Source: Bombiscardovia nodaiensis
GTDB taxonomy: Bacteria; Actinomycetota; Actinomycetes; Actinomycetales; Bifidobacteriaceae
NCBI GenBank assembly: GCA_033127725.1
Contig: AP026798.1
Span: 2,170,001 to 2,234,000, forward strand
Reading direction: 5' to 3'
Length of the DNA: 64,000 nucleotides
The notes beneath the pieces are model-generated. The model was not told the DNA's origin and ran no database searches. It saw nothing but the letters and a program-made list of their open reading frames with translations. The position numbers and the translations under genes were made by a program. Below, in pieces: positions 1 to 8,545 of this stretch. How positions within the stretch are numbered: position 1 is the first letter of the stretch; each line of letters starts with the position of its first letter.

Positions 1-721
1 GGGTGGACTTGCCCATGGCCGGGCGGCCAGCCACCACAATCATCTGGCCGGGCTGGAGGCCCTGGGTCACGTCGTCGATGGACTGGAAGCCTGTGGGCAC
101 ACCTTTCTCTAGCTCACCATTCTGCATTTTGTCGAGCTGTTCGAGCGTGTCCTGCACCACCGGACCGATGGCTTCGTAGTCTTGGCGAACCTTGCCTACG
201 CTCATCTCGTAGACCTCGGCCTGGGCCAGGTTCACAATGTCCTCCGCCTGGGAACCCTGTGCGGAGTAGCCCAGCTGGGCGATCTTGGTGCCGGCCGCAA
301 TCACGTTGCGCAGGATGGCCCGCTGGTGGACAATGTCGGCATAATAGGTGGCGTTCGCTGCCGTAGGGACCGATGCTACGAGCGAGTGCAGGTAGTCGGT
401 GCCGCCCACCTTCTCCAGGTCCCCGTCTTTTAAGAGCTGGTTGGCCACGAGTACGGCATCGACCGGCTGGGAGGAGGCGAAGAGCGTAATAACGGCCTGG
501 TAAATCGTCTGATGCTTGGGCTGGTAAAAGTCGGTCACGTCAATCATCTGCGAGACCTCGCCGATAGCGTCCTTGCTCATCAACATACCGCCCAAGACTG
601 CCATTTCGGCGTCGTCGTCGTGCGGGGGAACGCGGTCGAAGAGCATGTCGCGGGAGTTCGACTGCCCGCTGCCACCCTCGCGCTCGGGGTGAGAAAAATC
701 CGTTAACCGATCTGTAGCCAT
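1..721 (-). CDS. dnaB: Replicative DNA helicase DnaB, N-terminal half (runs off the window)
   Basis: This is the start of the hexameric replicative helicase, which unwinds DNA ahead of the fork and contacts primase. Reading leftward from an ATG at 721, about 240 residues are visible. A charged start (MATDRLTDFS) leads into the N-terminal DnaB domain (about residues 33-135, with AVLGGMLMSKDAI and QTIYQAVITLF). The linker follows, and then the RecA-like ATPase begins with GFQSIDDVTQGLQPGQM. The Walker A motif (ARPAMGKST) is cut by the window edge, so the rest of the ATPase, including any intein there, cannot be judged. A cluster of DnaA boxes lies upstream. Identification is secure. Only the C-terminal part is missing, and that is because of the window boundary. 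Confidence 0.96.
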   Translation of the reverse strand, partial: MATDRLTDFSHPEREGGSGQSNSRDMLFDRVPPHDDDAEMAVLGGMLMSKDAIGEVSQMIDVTDFYQPKHQTIYQAVITLFASSQPVDAVLVANQLLKDGDLEKVGGTDYLHSLVASVPTAANATYYADIVHQRAILRNVIAAGTKIAQLGYSAQGSQAEDIVNLAQAEVYEMSVGKVRQDYEAIGPVVQDTLEQLDKMQNGELEKGVPTGFQSIDDVTQGLQPGQMIVVAGRPAMGKST

Positions 722-1207
722 ATAGATGATTCTATGGCCCGGCCCCTATCTTGCGGGCCTCACTTGCGCTTATCTGCGACAAGTCTTAACAGGTCGTTTC
801 GCTGCTGAGCTAGTAGCAGAAGTACATCATTTCTCCACATTTCTATGCGTGTCACGATGTGGATAAGGTTTAGTGCGAATTGTCGCTTTCTATGTGGATA
901 AAATAAAAAGTTATCCACATTTTAGGCGTGTCGTAGAGGAAAACTCACTGACTTATCCACACGATGGGTATAACTATGTGCAAAACTTGGGGATAGACAT
1001 GGGAGCAAGTTGAAGCCGCTTGCGCATATAGGACTCCTATGATACCGACCAATAAGCCTTCACATTCGGCTACCGGCAATCCTCACCCGCAGTCCACATT
1101 CGACCACAGGCCCACATTCGACCACATTCACCCTTGGCCTACCCGCTGCCACCCATCTTCGGTAGAATCGAGGCAGCGCATCAGAGCGAACCAGGGAACA
1201 GAGGACC
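722..1207. other. Intergenic region between dnaB and the MATE gene
   Basis: No gene is convincing in these 486 bp. The half next to dnaB carries the DnaA boxes. The half next to the MATE gene has a 15-bp direct repeat, CCACATTCGACCACA, at 1094-1108 and 1112-1126 (18-bp period). The two genes diverge, so both promoters must be here, but I could not assign -35/-10 boxes with confidence. Confidence 0.5.
831..961. promoter_or_regulatory. DnaA-box cluster upstream of dnaB
   Basis: Four perfect copies of the DnaA box TTATCCACA lie within 104 bp. Two are on the minus strand (858-866 and 893-901) and two on the plus strand (911-919 and 953-961), so the pairs point toward each other. A fifth, one-mismatch copy (TTCTCCACA) is at 831-839. 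The surroundings are locally AT-rich in an otherwise GC-rich window. Perfect 9-mers at this density are not expected by chance. Known roles of such clusters are an origin, DnaA-titrating loci, and DnaA-controlled promoters. Because dnaB starts at 721, control of dnaB by DnaA is the simplest reading. No dnaA, dnaN or rpmH is seen here, so calling this oriC is not supported. Confidence 0.8.
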
Positions 1208-2637
1208 ATGCGAGACGAGGGTAACGAACACAGCGAGCACGACAGCAGCCACAGCGGACCGGTGGGCGCAGCCGCGCCCGTACCCGCAGCGGCAACGGCT
1301 CTCAGCCGACGCTCGGTCTACCGGCAAATAACAGCTCTCGCTATCCCTACCTTCGGCCAGCTCATAGCCGAACCCGCGTTTGTGATGATTGACACCGCCA
1401 TCGTGGGACACATCTCGGACGCAGCCATGGCGGGCCTGTCCATCGGATCCACGGTCGTGCTCACCACCGTCGGTCTATGCGTCTTCCTGGCTTATGGCAC
1501 CACTTCCAAGGTGGCCCAGCTCATGGGGGCCGGCAAACGCAAGGAAGGCATGGAAGTGGGCATAGACGGCATGTGGCTGGCCTTCGGCATCGGCATCGTC
1601 GTCTGCGCCCTGCTCGTGGCCTTCAGCACGCCCCTGTGCCACCTGATGGGTGCCCGGGGGCCGTCCTCATCGCCGCCCGCCAGTACCTGAACGCCACCAT
1701 TTTCGGCCTGCCCGCCATGCTCCTGGTCTACGCAGCCAACGGCATCTTCCGCGGTCTGCAAAAGGTCAGAATCACCCTCATCGCAGCCGTCACGGGAGCC
1801 CTACTCAACACTGGGCTTGAAGTGCTCTTCGTCTTTGGCCTGCACTGGGGAATCCTGGGATCAGGCGTGGCCACGCTGATTGCCGAATGGTATATGGGCA
1901 TTGTCCTGACCGTGCCAGCCCTCATCTGGGCGAAGAAAGAGGGAGCCAGCTGGAAACTGCGCCCAGCAGGCATCCTCGGTTCCGCTGGCGACGGCTTCCC
2001 GCTCTTCCTGCGCACCCTAGCCCTGCGCGTCTGCCTAGCCTCAACGGTGGTGGCCGCGGCCTACCTGGGCGAGCAAGTGCTGGCCGGCTACCAGGGCGTC
2101 AACTCGGCCTGGAATTTTGGGCTCAACATGCTAGACGCGGTTGGCATCGCCGGTCAGTCCCTAGTCGCCACCGAGCTGGGAGCCCGCCACAAGCGCCGCG
2201 CCCGCATGATGACTGACCTCTCCGCCAAGGCCGGCATGATTATGGGAGTCGCCGTGGGCCTGATTATGATTGCCCTGGGCCTAGTGGCAGCACCCCTCTT
2301 CAGCCCTACGCCTGCCGTGCAAACGCTCATCACAGTCGGCATGGCCGTGGAGGGCGTATTCATGCCCATCGCCGGTTGGATGTGGGCCCTGGACGGCATC
2401 CTGATCGGCGCCGGCGACTACACCTACTTAGCTGCCACCTGCTCGGCAACGGCCGTGGTCTATGTAGCCGCCCTGGTTCCGCTGACCCTGTGGGCACAGA
2501 GCTGGCCCAGCCAAGCCTGGCGCATCGTTATGCTCTGGTGCGCCATCAACTTCCTCTATATCGGCATACGGGCCATCTTTAACGGCCTACGCGCCCGCGG
2601 GGACGCATGGATGAACCGGGCCCTGTCCGCCGCCTGA
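1208..2637 (+). pseudogene. MATE-family multidrug efflux protein, disrupted by a one-base frameshift
   Basis: The product would be a DinF/NorM-type MATE antiporter exporting cationic or aromatic compounds with Na+ or H+. The 5' frame (from 1208) gives IPTFGQLIAEPAFVMIDTA and ends at 1690 after a nonsense tail. The continuation, starting QYLNATIFGLPAML, is in another frame and ends at 2637. The break is at the G run 1656-1660: five Gs are present, and a sixth would restore LMGARG-AVLIAARQ. The repaired protein would have about 476 residues and 12 membrane segments, the normal family size. Both halves keep good coding character, so the lesion is recent, a base-calling error, or a switchable homopolymer. 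A 13-bp hairpin follows the stop. Confidence 0.85.
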
Positions 2638-2706
2638 GCCGCCAGCAGGGGCGGGGGAAGCCACGACACAGGCACCAGGAATCCGATAATAAATAAAGAG
2701 AACACC

Positions 2707-2743
2707 AAGGGCGGCAGACCAGGATACCCAGTCTGCCGCCCTT
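2707..2743. terminator. Bidirectional terminator between the MATE gene and amtB
   Basis: A perfect 13-bp inverted repeat (AAGGGCGGCAGAC at 2707-2719, complement at 2731-2743) encloses an 11-nt loop. It lies between two convergent genes. The A/T ends of the arms give short U tracts in either direction. Confidence 0.75.
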
Positions 2744-2781
2744 ACTCCCGCCAGCAGGAAACAGCACGCCAGCAGCAACCC

Positions 2782-4047
2782 TCACTCGAACTTGTTCGTC
2801 AGCTGATAAGCCCGCTCGCCCTGGGAGGCAATATCCGCGCCCGCCTCCTCCTGAGCCTCGGAGAGCCGCCAGCCCAGCGTCTTCTCTAGGGCAAAGGCAA
2901 TGACGCCCGTCACCACAGCCGAGTAGACAATAACGATCAAGCAGACCACAAACTGCACCAGGAGCTGACGGAAGCCGCCGCCCGAGAACAGCCCGGTGCC
3001 GGCAGCAAACAAGCCGAGCAGGAGCATACCCAGCAACCCTGCCACGCCGTTAATGCCCACCACGTTGAGCGAATCGTCGTACTTGAGGCTGTATTTGAGG
3101 GAGACCGTGAAGCAGCAGGCCACACCCGCAGCCAGGCCCATCACAATGGCCCACAGGGGTGCCACCGAGGCGGCAGCCGGGGAGATGACCGCCAGACCAG
3201 CCATAATGCCGTAAGCCGCGCCGCGAGCCGTGTAGTGCCCAGAACGAATCTTCTGTGTCACCATCCAGCCCAGGGCCGAGGAGCACACGGCGAGCGCCGT
3301 AGAAACCCACGCGTAACCGGCAGTACCCGTGGCACTGAAGGCCGAACCCGCGTTGAGCCCCAGCCAGCCGAAGCAGAGCAAGCCCACTCCCGAGAGCGTC
3401 ATCGGCAGGTTGTGCGGCCCCACCAGGCGCTCGCCAAAGCCCTTACGGCCGCCAATAATAATCACTATCACCAGGGCAGCGATAGCCGCGTTGAGCTGAA
3501 CCACGGAGCCGCCAGCAAAGTCGCGCAAGGGAGCTCCCAGAGCGTTGGAAATAGGGCCGTCCGCCGCCAAAAGCCCGTGGTTCCACACCATGTGCGCTAG
3601 GGGCGCGTAGTCAAAGGAGACCCACAGAGCCACGAATACAATCCAGGTTGAGAATTTCACGCGCTCAGCCAGAGCACCAGAAATCAGGGCCACTGCGAAC
3701 ATGGCGAGCGCCCCCTGGAAGCCCACATCAATGATGTGCGGGTAGAGCGCGTCCTTGGGGTCCACCGACGTAAACATGCCGTTCTTCGCCACAACCGTAT
3801 CCCGCAGGAGGAAGCCGGTGCCCGGATCACCAAAAATGCCGCCAATATCCTTGCCCGCAAAGGCCAACGACCAGCCCCAAACCCCCCAGACGAGCGTGGT
3901 AACGATGCCGGCGCCCAGGGAGAGCATGAGCATGTTGAGCACGCTCTTAGCCCGCACCATGCCTCCGTAGAAGAGGGCGAGCGCGGGGGTCATGAGGAAG
4001 ACCAAGCCCGCTGCCATCAGCATCCAAGCTGTAGAACCAGAATCCAT
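2782..4047 (-). CDS. amtB: AmtB-family ammonium transporter homologue with substituted pore residues
   Basis: This is an eleven-helix inner-membrane protein of the Amt/Mep/Rh family, 421 residues, of normal length. The start at 4047 (MDSGSTAW) is preferred to an upstream in-frame one because AGAGGTG precedes it. Family landmarks are LFYGGMVRAKSVLN near the N-terminus, GALAERVKF, AHMVW, PHNLPM and the C-terminal tail EEAGADIASQGERAYQL, the part that normally contacts PII. Pore positions differ from E. coli AmtB: the first twin-His is Gln (residue 184, DFAGGSVVQLNA) and the second is Asn (residue 333, NVVGINGV). The Phe of FQGSF is Leu (GFQGAL), and FGFNAGS reads LGLNAGS. Transport activity or selectivity may therefore be changed. 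No glnB/glnK follows, as a terminator is directly downstream. Confidence 0.9.
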   Translation of the reverse strand: MDSGSTAWMLMAAGLVFLMTPALALFYGGMVRAKSVLNMLMLSLGAGIVTTLVWGVWGWSLAFAGKDIGGIFGDPGTGFLLRDTVVAKNGMFTSVDPKDALYPHIIDVGFQGALAMFAVALISGALAERVKFSTWIVFVALWVSFDYAPLAHMVWNHGLLAADGPISNALGAPLRDFAGGSVVQLNAAIAALVIVIIIGGRKGFGERLVGPHNLPMTLSGVGLLCFGWLGLNAGSAFSATGTAGYAWVSTALAVCSSALGWMVTQKIRSGHYTARGAAYGIMAGLAVISPAAASVAPLWAIVMGLAAGVACCFTVSLKYSLKYDDSLNVVGINGVAGLLGMLLLGLFAAGTGLFSGGGFRQLLVQFVVCLIVIVYSAVVTGVIAFALEKTLGWRLSEAQEEAGADIASQGERAYQLTNKFE

Positions 4048-4271
4048 TGCTTTCACCTCTGCTTTGCTGGCGGCCTTTACGTACCTGCCGCCGCTGTCCA
4101 TCGCCGTGAGCTCGCTCGCCCACCTACCGTTTCATCCGCCCGACTACGCTGCCTTACTGCCATAGAGTACTCGCAAGCACTCGCACAGCCCTCAGCAAGA
4201 CCAGCTGCTGGCTACCTTCCCGCCGGGCCAAACCACCCGTCATCTGGACAGGCAGCCGAAGTTCCCATACT
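4048..4271. other. Intergenic gap between ftsY and amtB
   Basis: These 224 bp separate the ftsY stop from the amtB start on the same strand. They must carry the amtB promoter if amtB is transcribed on its own. I see no clear hairpin, operator or small gene. Confidence 0.4.
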
Positions 4272-5534
4272 TTACTCCTGGCCTAGGATGCCGTCCACAA
4301 ACGAACCGGGGTTGAAAGGTGCCAGGTCGTCCGGCCCCTCGCCGAGCCCCACGAGTTTGACGGGCACACCCAGCTCACGCTGCACCGAGACCACAATACC
4401 GCCCTTAGCTGAGCCGTCCAGCTTCGTAAGCACAATACCAGTAATGCCGATTGCTTCGGCGAACACTTTCGCCTGAATCATGCCATTTTGCCCGGTGGTC
4501 GCGTCCAGGACCAGCAGCACCTCGTCCACCGGCAAGTTCTTCTCCACCACCCGGCGAATCTTGCCCAGCTCGTCCATCAGGTTAGCCTTATTTTGCAAGC
4601 GTCCAGCCGTATCCACAATGAGCAAATCCGCGTCCGTGTCTTTCGCCTGCTGCGAGGCTTCAAAGGCTACCGAAGCGGGGTCGGCACCCTCCCGCTCCGA
4701 GCGCACAACTGGCACGCCCACCTTCGAGCCCCAGGTCTCCAACTGGTCAGCAGCCGCCGCACGGAAGGTATCAGCCGCCCCCATCACCACCGACTTGCCG
4801 TCTGCCACAAAGAGCCGGGCCAGCTTGCCAGCCGTCGTGGTCTTGCCAGTGCCATTGACCCCCACCATGATGACCACCGAAGGCTTAGCTGCCCCGGGCC
4901 GAGTGGCCACGAGCGAGCGGTCCTGGCCGGTATCCACCAGGTCCAGAAGCTTCTCCCGGAGCATGGCGTGCACGGCCTGCGGGTCTTTCTCGCCCTTCAC
5001 GCGTGCATCGGAGCGCAGCTGGTCCACGAGTTGCTCGCTGGCCTCGGCCCCCACATCGGCCTTGAGCAGGGTGTCTTCCACATCCTCCCAGTCAGCTTCG
5101 CTCAGGTGGTCCTTGGTCAAAATGGCAAACAGGGCCTTGCCAAAGGGGTTCGGGCTTTTAGCCAGCTTGGCCTTGAGCCGGGTCATGCGCGAGGCGGAGG
5201 ATTCAGGGGCTTCTACACCCTGAACTCTGGACTGCGCAGCTTCTTGCCCGGTCTGCTCTGTCTGCCCAGATGCTGGGCCACTCCCGCCAGCGGCCTGACC
5301 ACCGGAGCCTCGGCCAGCTTCTCCAGCCTGGGATTGCGGCGACTGATCCGACCCGGTTGGGCCAGCCGAGGTAGCCGATCCAGCGCCCTGCCCGCGCGCC
5401 TCCTGCGACCGCTGAGCAGCCTGGGACTGCTGGTCCTGATTCTTGCGCCGACGCGCAAATGCCCACCAGACGCCCGCCACAATCAGTAGCAGGACAAGCA
5501 CTCCAACCAGGGCAATAATGCTGTTAGTATTCAT
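4272..5534 (-). CDS. ftsY: Signal recognition particle receptor FtsY
   Basis: FtsY is the SRP receptor GTPase that docks Ffh-bound ribosomes at the membrane. The chosen ATG (5534, MNTNSIIALV) gives 420 residues; an in-frame GTG ten codons upstream is possible. An N-terminal membrane anchor (about residues 5-27) is followed by a basic RRRK patch and a roughly 90-residue Gln/Ala/Ser/Gly-rich linker. The N domain starts near SSASRMTRLKAKL. The G domain shows GVNGTGKTTTAGKLA (G1), DTFRAAA (I-box), DTAGRLQN (G3), TKLDGSAKGG (G4) and GLGEGPDDLAPF at the C-terminus. A true N-terminal membrane helix is the actinobacterial style of FtsY. A small membrane protein gene lies 68 bp upstream on the same strand. 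Confidence 0.97.
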   Translation of the reverse strand: MNTNSIIALVGVLVLLLIVAGVWWAFARRRKNQDQQSQAAQRSQEARGQGAGSATSAGPTGSDQSPQSQAGEAGRGSGGQAAGGSGPASGQTEQTGQEAAQSRVQGVEAPESSASRMTRLKAKLAKSPNPFGKALFAILTKDHLSEADWEDVEDTLLKADVGAEASEQLVDQLRSDARVKGEKDPQAVHAMLREKLLDLVDTGQDRSLVATRPGAAKPSVVIMVGVNGTGKTTTAGKLARLFVADGKSVVMGAADTFRAAAADQLETWGSKVGVPVVRSEREGADPASVAFEASQQAKDTDADLLIVDTAGRLQNKANLMDELGKIRRVVEKNLPVDEVLLVLDATTGQNGMIQAKVFAEAIGITGIVLTKLDGSAKGGIVVSVQRELGVPVKLVGLGEGPDDLAPFNPGSFVDGILGQE

Positions 5535-5602
5535 ACCTTCAAGAGTAAAGTTGCGAACGGACACACACCAATCTGCGGGTGGAGAACGGTACGGCTTGCA
5601 GA

Positions 5603-6049
5603 TTATTCCCTCAAGCTGCCCTGAGCAGCCTGCTCTTCGCTATGTTCCTGATCCGACACCTGGGCCGCTTCTTGAGTTGGCTCCGCGCTTTCGCCAGGGT
5701 ATGTTCCCAAGGCCCGCACTTCCACCACCGAGGATTCGTTGATGTACACCGGATTCTCCATGGTATCTTCCGGATCCCGGTATGGATGCGCCCGGCGCAA
5801 GGGCAGATTGTGGCCCTGAGGAGTAAAGGCAGGCGCAGTCCCAGCAACTCTCGGCTGTCGCTGCTGCTCGCTTTCGTCTGGTTCGCGCTCGCGCTCGCTC
5901 TTACGCTCCTTGCGGCGGCTGCGCTCATCCATCGCCTGAGTGAAGCTCTGATGGTGCGACTCGCCTTTGGCTAGGCGCAGCACAAAGACCACCAGCGCTG
6001 CCACCAGCACCACCCAAGCGAGAATAATAAGCCAGACCATACTTGACAT
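5603..6049 (-). CDS. Small single-pass membrane protein, function unknown
   Basis: I do not recognise a named family. The start at 6049 (MSSMVWLI) follows GAGAG and places a hydrophobic helix at once (about residues 4-26, ILAWVVLVAALVVFVL). After that comes a very charged Arg/Glu/Lys segment (about 35-70) and an acidic C-terminus ending QAAQGSLRE, 148 residues in all. The likely topology is N-out with a long, disordered cytoplasmic tail. It lies just upstream of ftsY on the same strand, so it may be cotranscribed with it. A role in membrane targeting is only a guess from position. High charge and low complexity make sequence-based function calls weak. Confidence 0.7.
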   Translation of the reverse strand: MSSMVWLIILAWVVLVAALVVFVLRLAKGESHHQSFTQAMDERSRRKERKSEREREPDESEQQRQPRVAGTAPAFTPQGHNLPLRRAHPYRDPEDTMENPVYINESSVVEVRALGTYPGESAEPTQEAAQVSDQEHSEEQAAQGSLRE

Positions 6050-6160
6050 TCTCTCAGGCGTCCCACCACAACGCGCCGACACCACCAAACATGCCAAGCT
6101 CATTCACAAGCGCGTATATGAACTGTATCTGTCGAGTCGCCCGCGCGAAACTCCCCCAGC

Positions 6161-6712
6161 CTAAAAACCGTCACTTTGCCGCATGAAATCAAAAAGGTCA
6201 ACGCACTGTAGCCCAAAAGAACCTGCCACTGTGGGAATTTTGGGGTGCTTCCACGGCTGGTCCGCCTCTACTTGCGCATTTTCAAAGGTGACGATCGGGC
6301 AGGAAAACTCCACAGCCGCTCCTATGAGCCATGGATCCGCGACCTTGTCCTGTGCCCAATCCCGTATGGCAGTAGATTGGTAGCCCGACTCCTCACTCGC
6401 CACGAACTGGAGCACCTGCTGGTAGGCAAGCACGATCTCCTGAGAACGCTCACACTCAATTTCCAAGGAGCGCACGTCATCCAACCACTGGTCGAGCTGG
6501 TCGCTCTGGTGCCCGTAGACTTCCTCGCGCACCTTGCTTACAAGCCCAACTTGCCCCTCTTGAACCAGACTTTTGAGCTTATCCCAAAAGACGCGCGAAA
6601 GACGAAAGTCAGGGCTGTAATACCGGTTGTAGGGGTCGACCAGGCAGTTAGAGTCTATGAGATAGTCCGGCCGTATCAGCATATCTTGCAGAGAAGTTGA
6701 CGCGGTCATCAT
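6161..6712 (-). CDS. DUF4411 family PIN-like protein, putative toxin of a TA-like pair
   Basis: This 183-residue protein matches the DUF4411 pattern as I know it: a PIN-like ribonuclease fold found beside ImmA/IrrE regulators. The N-terminal acidic signature is YLIDSNCLVDPYNRYY (Asp near residue 20), and the later family signature is VADPWLIGAAVEF, followed by IVTFE, where further PIN acidic residues are expected. The ATG overlaps the stop of the upstream HTH-peptidase gene by four bases (ATGA), which implies translational coupling. That pairing has been proposed in the literature as a toxin-antitoxin-like module. RNase activity is inferred from fold and context only. Confidence 0.8.
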   Translation of the reverse strand: MMTASTSLQDMLIRPDYLIDSNCLVDPYNRYYSPDFRLSRVFWDKLKSLVQEGQVGLVSKVREEVYGHQSDQLDQWLDDVRSLEIECERSQEIVLAYQQVLQFVASEESGYQSTAIRDWAQDKVADPWLIGAAVEFSCPIVTFENAQVEADQPWKHPKIPTVAGSFGLQCVDLFDFMRQSDGF

Positions 6713-7878
6713 AGGCCTGACCTTCTGAGCAGCTCAGGAAACGTATCCCTGCGAGTGCCTGTCATGCGGTAGGCCTCCACATACGTGGTTCTCCCCGCTG
6801 AAATAGAGTCCACCAGCCGCGCGAGCAAGCGGGAATCGAATCTGCTGCGCTGAGTATTGTAGTAATCACCGCCTGGCTGTTTTGGCTCCTGGCTGCGCTC
6901 CTGGGCCCACTGAGCAGCTTGAGCACTACATTGTTCGTACTCTTGCTGACTGATAAGGCTGTAGCCTAGGGCGCGCAGGGCCAGGCTTGAGCGAGAGACA
7001 GGGAAACGCTTTCCCACGGCTTCGAGGCGCTCTTCAAGGCTCTCACCTGCGTGCTCATGCCAGACTTGAAGAAAAGTCCGGTCCGGCATCAGAATTTGAG
7101 CACTCACTTCGTTACAGACCTGCTCCAGGCGACTGACAGCCTGCGGAAGGGCCGAATCATTGTAGAGCTCTTCCTTACCTAAACCAATATGGATCAACTC
7201 ATGCAGGAGCGAAAAAAGGCGTGCAGCGACTGGTTCATCAGCCCGATTGAGGAAGATTAAAGGAGCATAGTCATCGATGAGAGCAAAAGCGCGGAACTCC
7301 TCAGGGTCCAGCGGCCTATGGGTATTTTCGCCCACAATCCCGCTTTGCATAACGATAACGCCAGCATGTTGGGCTTTGCTGCGCAAGTAGGCTAACGCGT
7401 GACCAGCCTCAGCATAGTCAGCACGTTCATACCAGTCTTCTGTGATGCTGAGCTCCTGCCGAACCGTGCGCGCTAGAGCAGGAGTGCCAGAATTCAAACT
7501 CAGCGAACCCACGAACGGCAATGCATCCTCGCCAGTGTCAATCTGATCCTGTCTGGCCCAATCCTGCAAGGCTGTCATATTGGCAACCGTATCAACTAAA
7601 TCCCGGGAGGGTCGGCCACCGGCAGCTTGCGAATGCAGGGTACGATGGGCGAATAAAGCCGGAGTGTCGTCAATCGGTTTACTCAAGAAAAAGTAGCCGA
7701 AAGGCACGCGAAGTCTTTTGCTCACGGCCGTCAGCTCGTTCACCGTGGGAGTGGCAGTACCCTGTTTCCAGCGCTCAATCTGCTCCTGCTGCCCGCTATC
7801 TAGCCGGTTTCGCGTGCCAATGCTGAGTAACCAGTCGAGAATATTGGCCGCAACCGGCATCTGCACAGAAGTAGCCAT
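6709..7878 (-). CDS. HTH (XRE) and ImmA/IrrE metallopeptidase fusion, putative antitoxin/regulator
   Basis: This is a 389-residue two-domain protein. The first 70 residues form an XRE-type helix-turn-helix (QEQIERWKQGTATPTVNELTAVSKRLRVPFGYFF). The C-terminal half is a zinc peptidase of the ImmA/IrrE type with the HExxH site HELIH (in SLLHELIHIGLG) and a downstream glutamate region (VCNEVSAQILMP). Members typically repress their own operon and cut a regulator when signalled. The start is well supported by AAGGAGGGAATA directly before the ATG at 7878. It overlaps the DUF4411 gene by four bases, so the two are one operon. Which signal or substrate it senses cannot be told from sequence. Confidence 0.87.
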   Translation of the reverse strand: MATSVQMPVAANILDWLLSIGTRNRLDSGQQEQIERWKQGTATPTVNELTAVSKRLRVPFGYFFLSKPIDDTPALFAHRTLHSQAAGGRPSRDLVDTVANMTALQDWARQDQIDTGEDALPFVGSLSLNSGTPALARTVRQELSITEDWYERADYAEAGHALAYLRSKAQHAGVIVMQSGIVGENTHRPLDPEEFRAFALIDDYAPLIFLNRADEPVAARLFSLLHELIHIGLGKEELYNDSALPQAVSRLEQVCNEVSAQILMPDRTFLQVWHEHAGESLEERLEAVGKRFPVSRSSLALRALGYSLISQQEYEQCSAQAAQWAQERSQEPKQPGGDYYNTQRSRFDSRLLARLVDSISAGRTTYVEAYRMTGTRRDTFPELLRRSGL

Positions 7879-7993
7879 TATTCCCTCCTTTGAGCCAGCC
7901 GACAGTGGCCGCGGTAGCGATGTTTCTTATGCCTTTTATCCTACTGAACCCCACCTACCTCGCAAGTTGCGCACAGACCTGCTCAGAAGCTGA

Positions 7994-8545
7994 TCACAGG
8001 CTGATCCAGTAGCGCTCGTGGGGGCCGACGCCGGGCTCTTGGACGGTGTTTTCGAGGGTGCCTCCGCAGGCGAGGATGGTCCGCCGGCTACCTTCGTTGC
8101 TCGGGTTGCAGGTGATGAGCACGCGGTCCATGCTGCGAGCGCGGGCCTGGTCCAAGCAATCACGCAGTATGTACGTCGCGTATCCCCGCCTGCGGAAACT
8201 GGGGTGGACCGAGTAGCCGATGTGCCCGCCGTAGAGCCGCAAATAGTCGGTGAGCGCCAGGCGCAGCTGAATCATCCCCACTATTTGGTCGGCCGCGTTG
8301 AGCGCATAAAATTGCACAGCAGGCACCCAGCCCTCCGGCAAATCCGTGCCTGCAGCCTCTTTCAGCGCCTGCGGAACCCAACCGCGCTCCGCATCCTCAG
8401 CGCTCTCAAAGGACTCCAAGCAGCCCAGGCCAGCGGTTTCGTCGTCCACCGCCTTGCAGTCCTGCATGTACTGCCAGGCCGCCCGCGCGTAGGCCTGCGA
8501 CTCTTCACTCACCTGCACCAGCCGAATCTCGTCTTGCGCGCTCAT
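7994..8545 (-). CDS. GNAT family N-acetyltransferase
   Basis: This 183-residue protein transfers an acetyl group from acetyl-CoA to an amine that cannot be named from sequence. The start at 8545 (MSAQDEIRLVQ) is set by AAGGAGG nearby; longer readings enter non-coding sequence. GNAT landmarks run in order: strand beta4 (IGYSVHPSFRRRGYATYILRDCL), with the R-R-G-Y-A pyrophosphate-binding turn (Q/RxxGxG/A type), then LITCNPSNEGSRRTILACGG, the late helix with the CoA-contacting Asn. It is closest to the uncharacterised acetyltransferases of the RimJ/RimL-like COG3981 group. It stands alone, between the peptidase operon and a rightward gene. Confidence 0.85.
   Translation of the reverse strand: MSAQDEIRLVQVSEESQAYARAAWQYMQDCKAVDDETAGLGCLESFESAEDAERGWVPQALKEAAGTDLPEGWVPAVQFYALNAADQIVGMIQLRLALTDYLRLYGGHIGYSVHPSFRRRGYATYILRDCLDQARARSMDRVLITCNPSNEGSRRTILACGGTLENTVQEPGVGPHERYWISL

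Noticed and set aside
831..961. DnaA-box cluster as the chromosomal origin
   Set aside because: No dnaA, dnaN, recF or rpmH in the window; control of dnaB is the simpler reading.
4480..5489. Long rightward frames opposite ftsY
   Set aside because: Antisense to complete GTPase motifs of FtsY; low-complexity translations.
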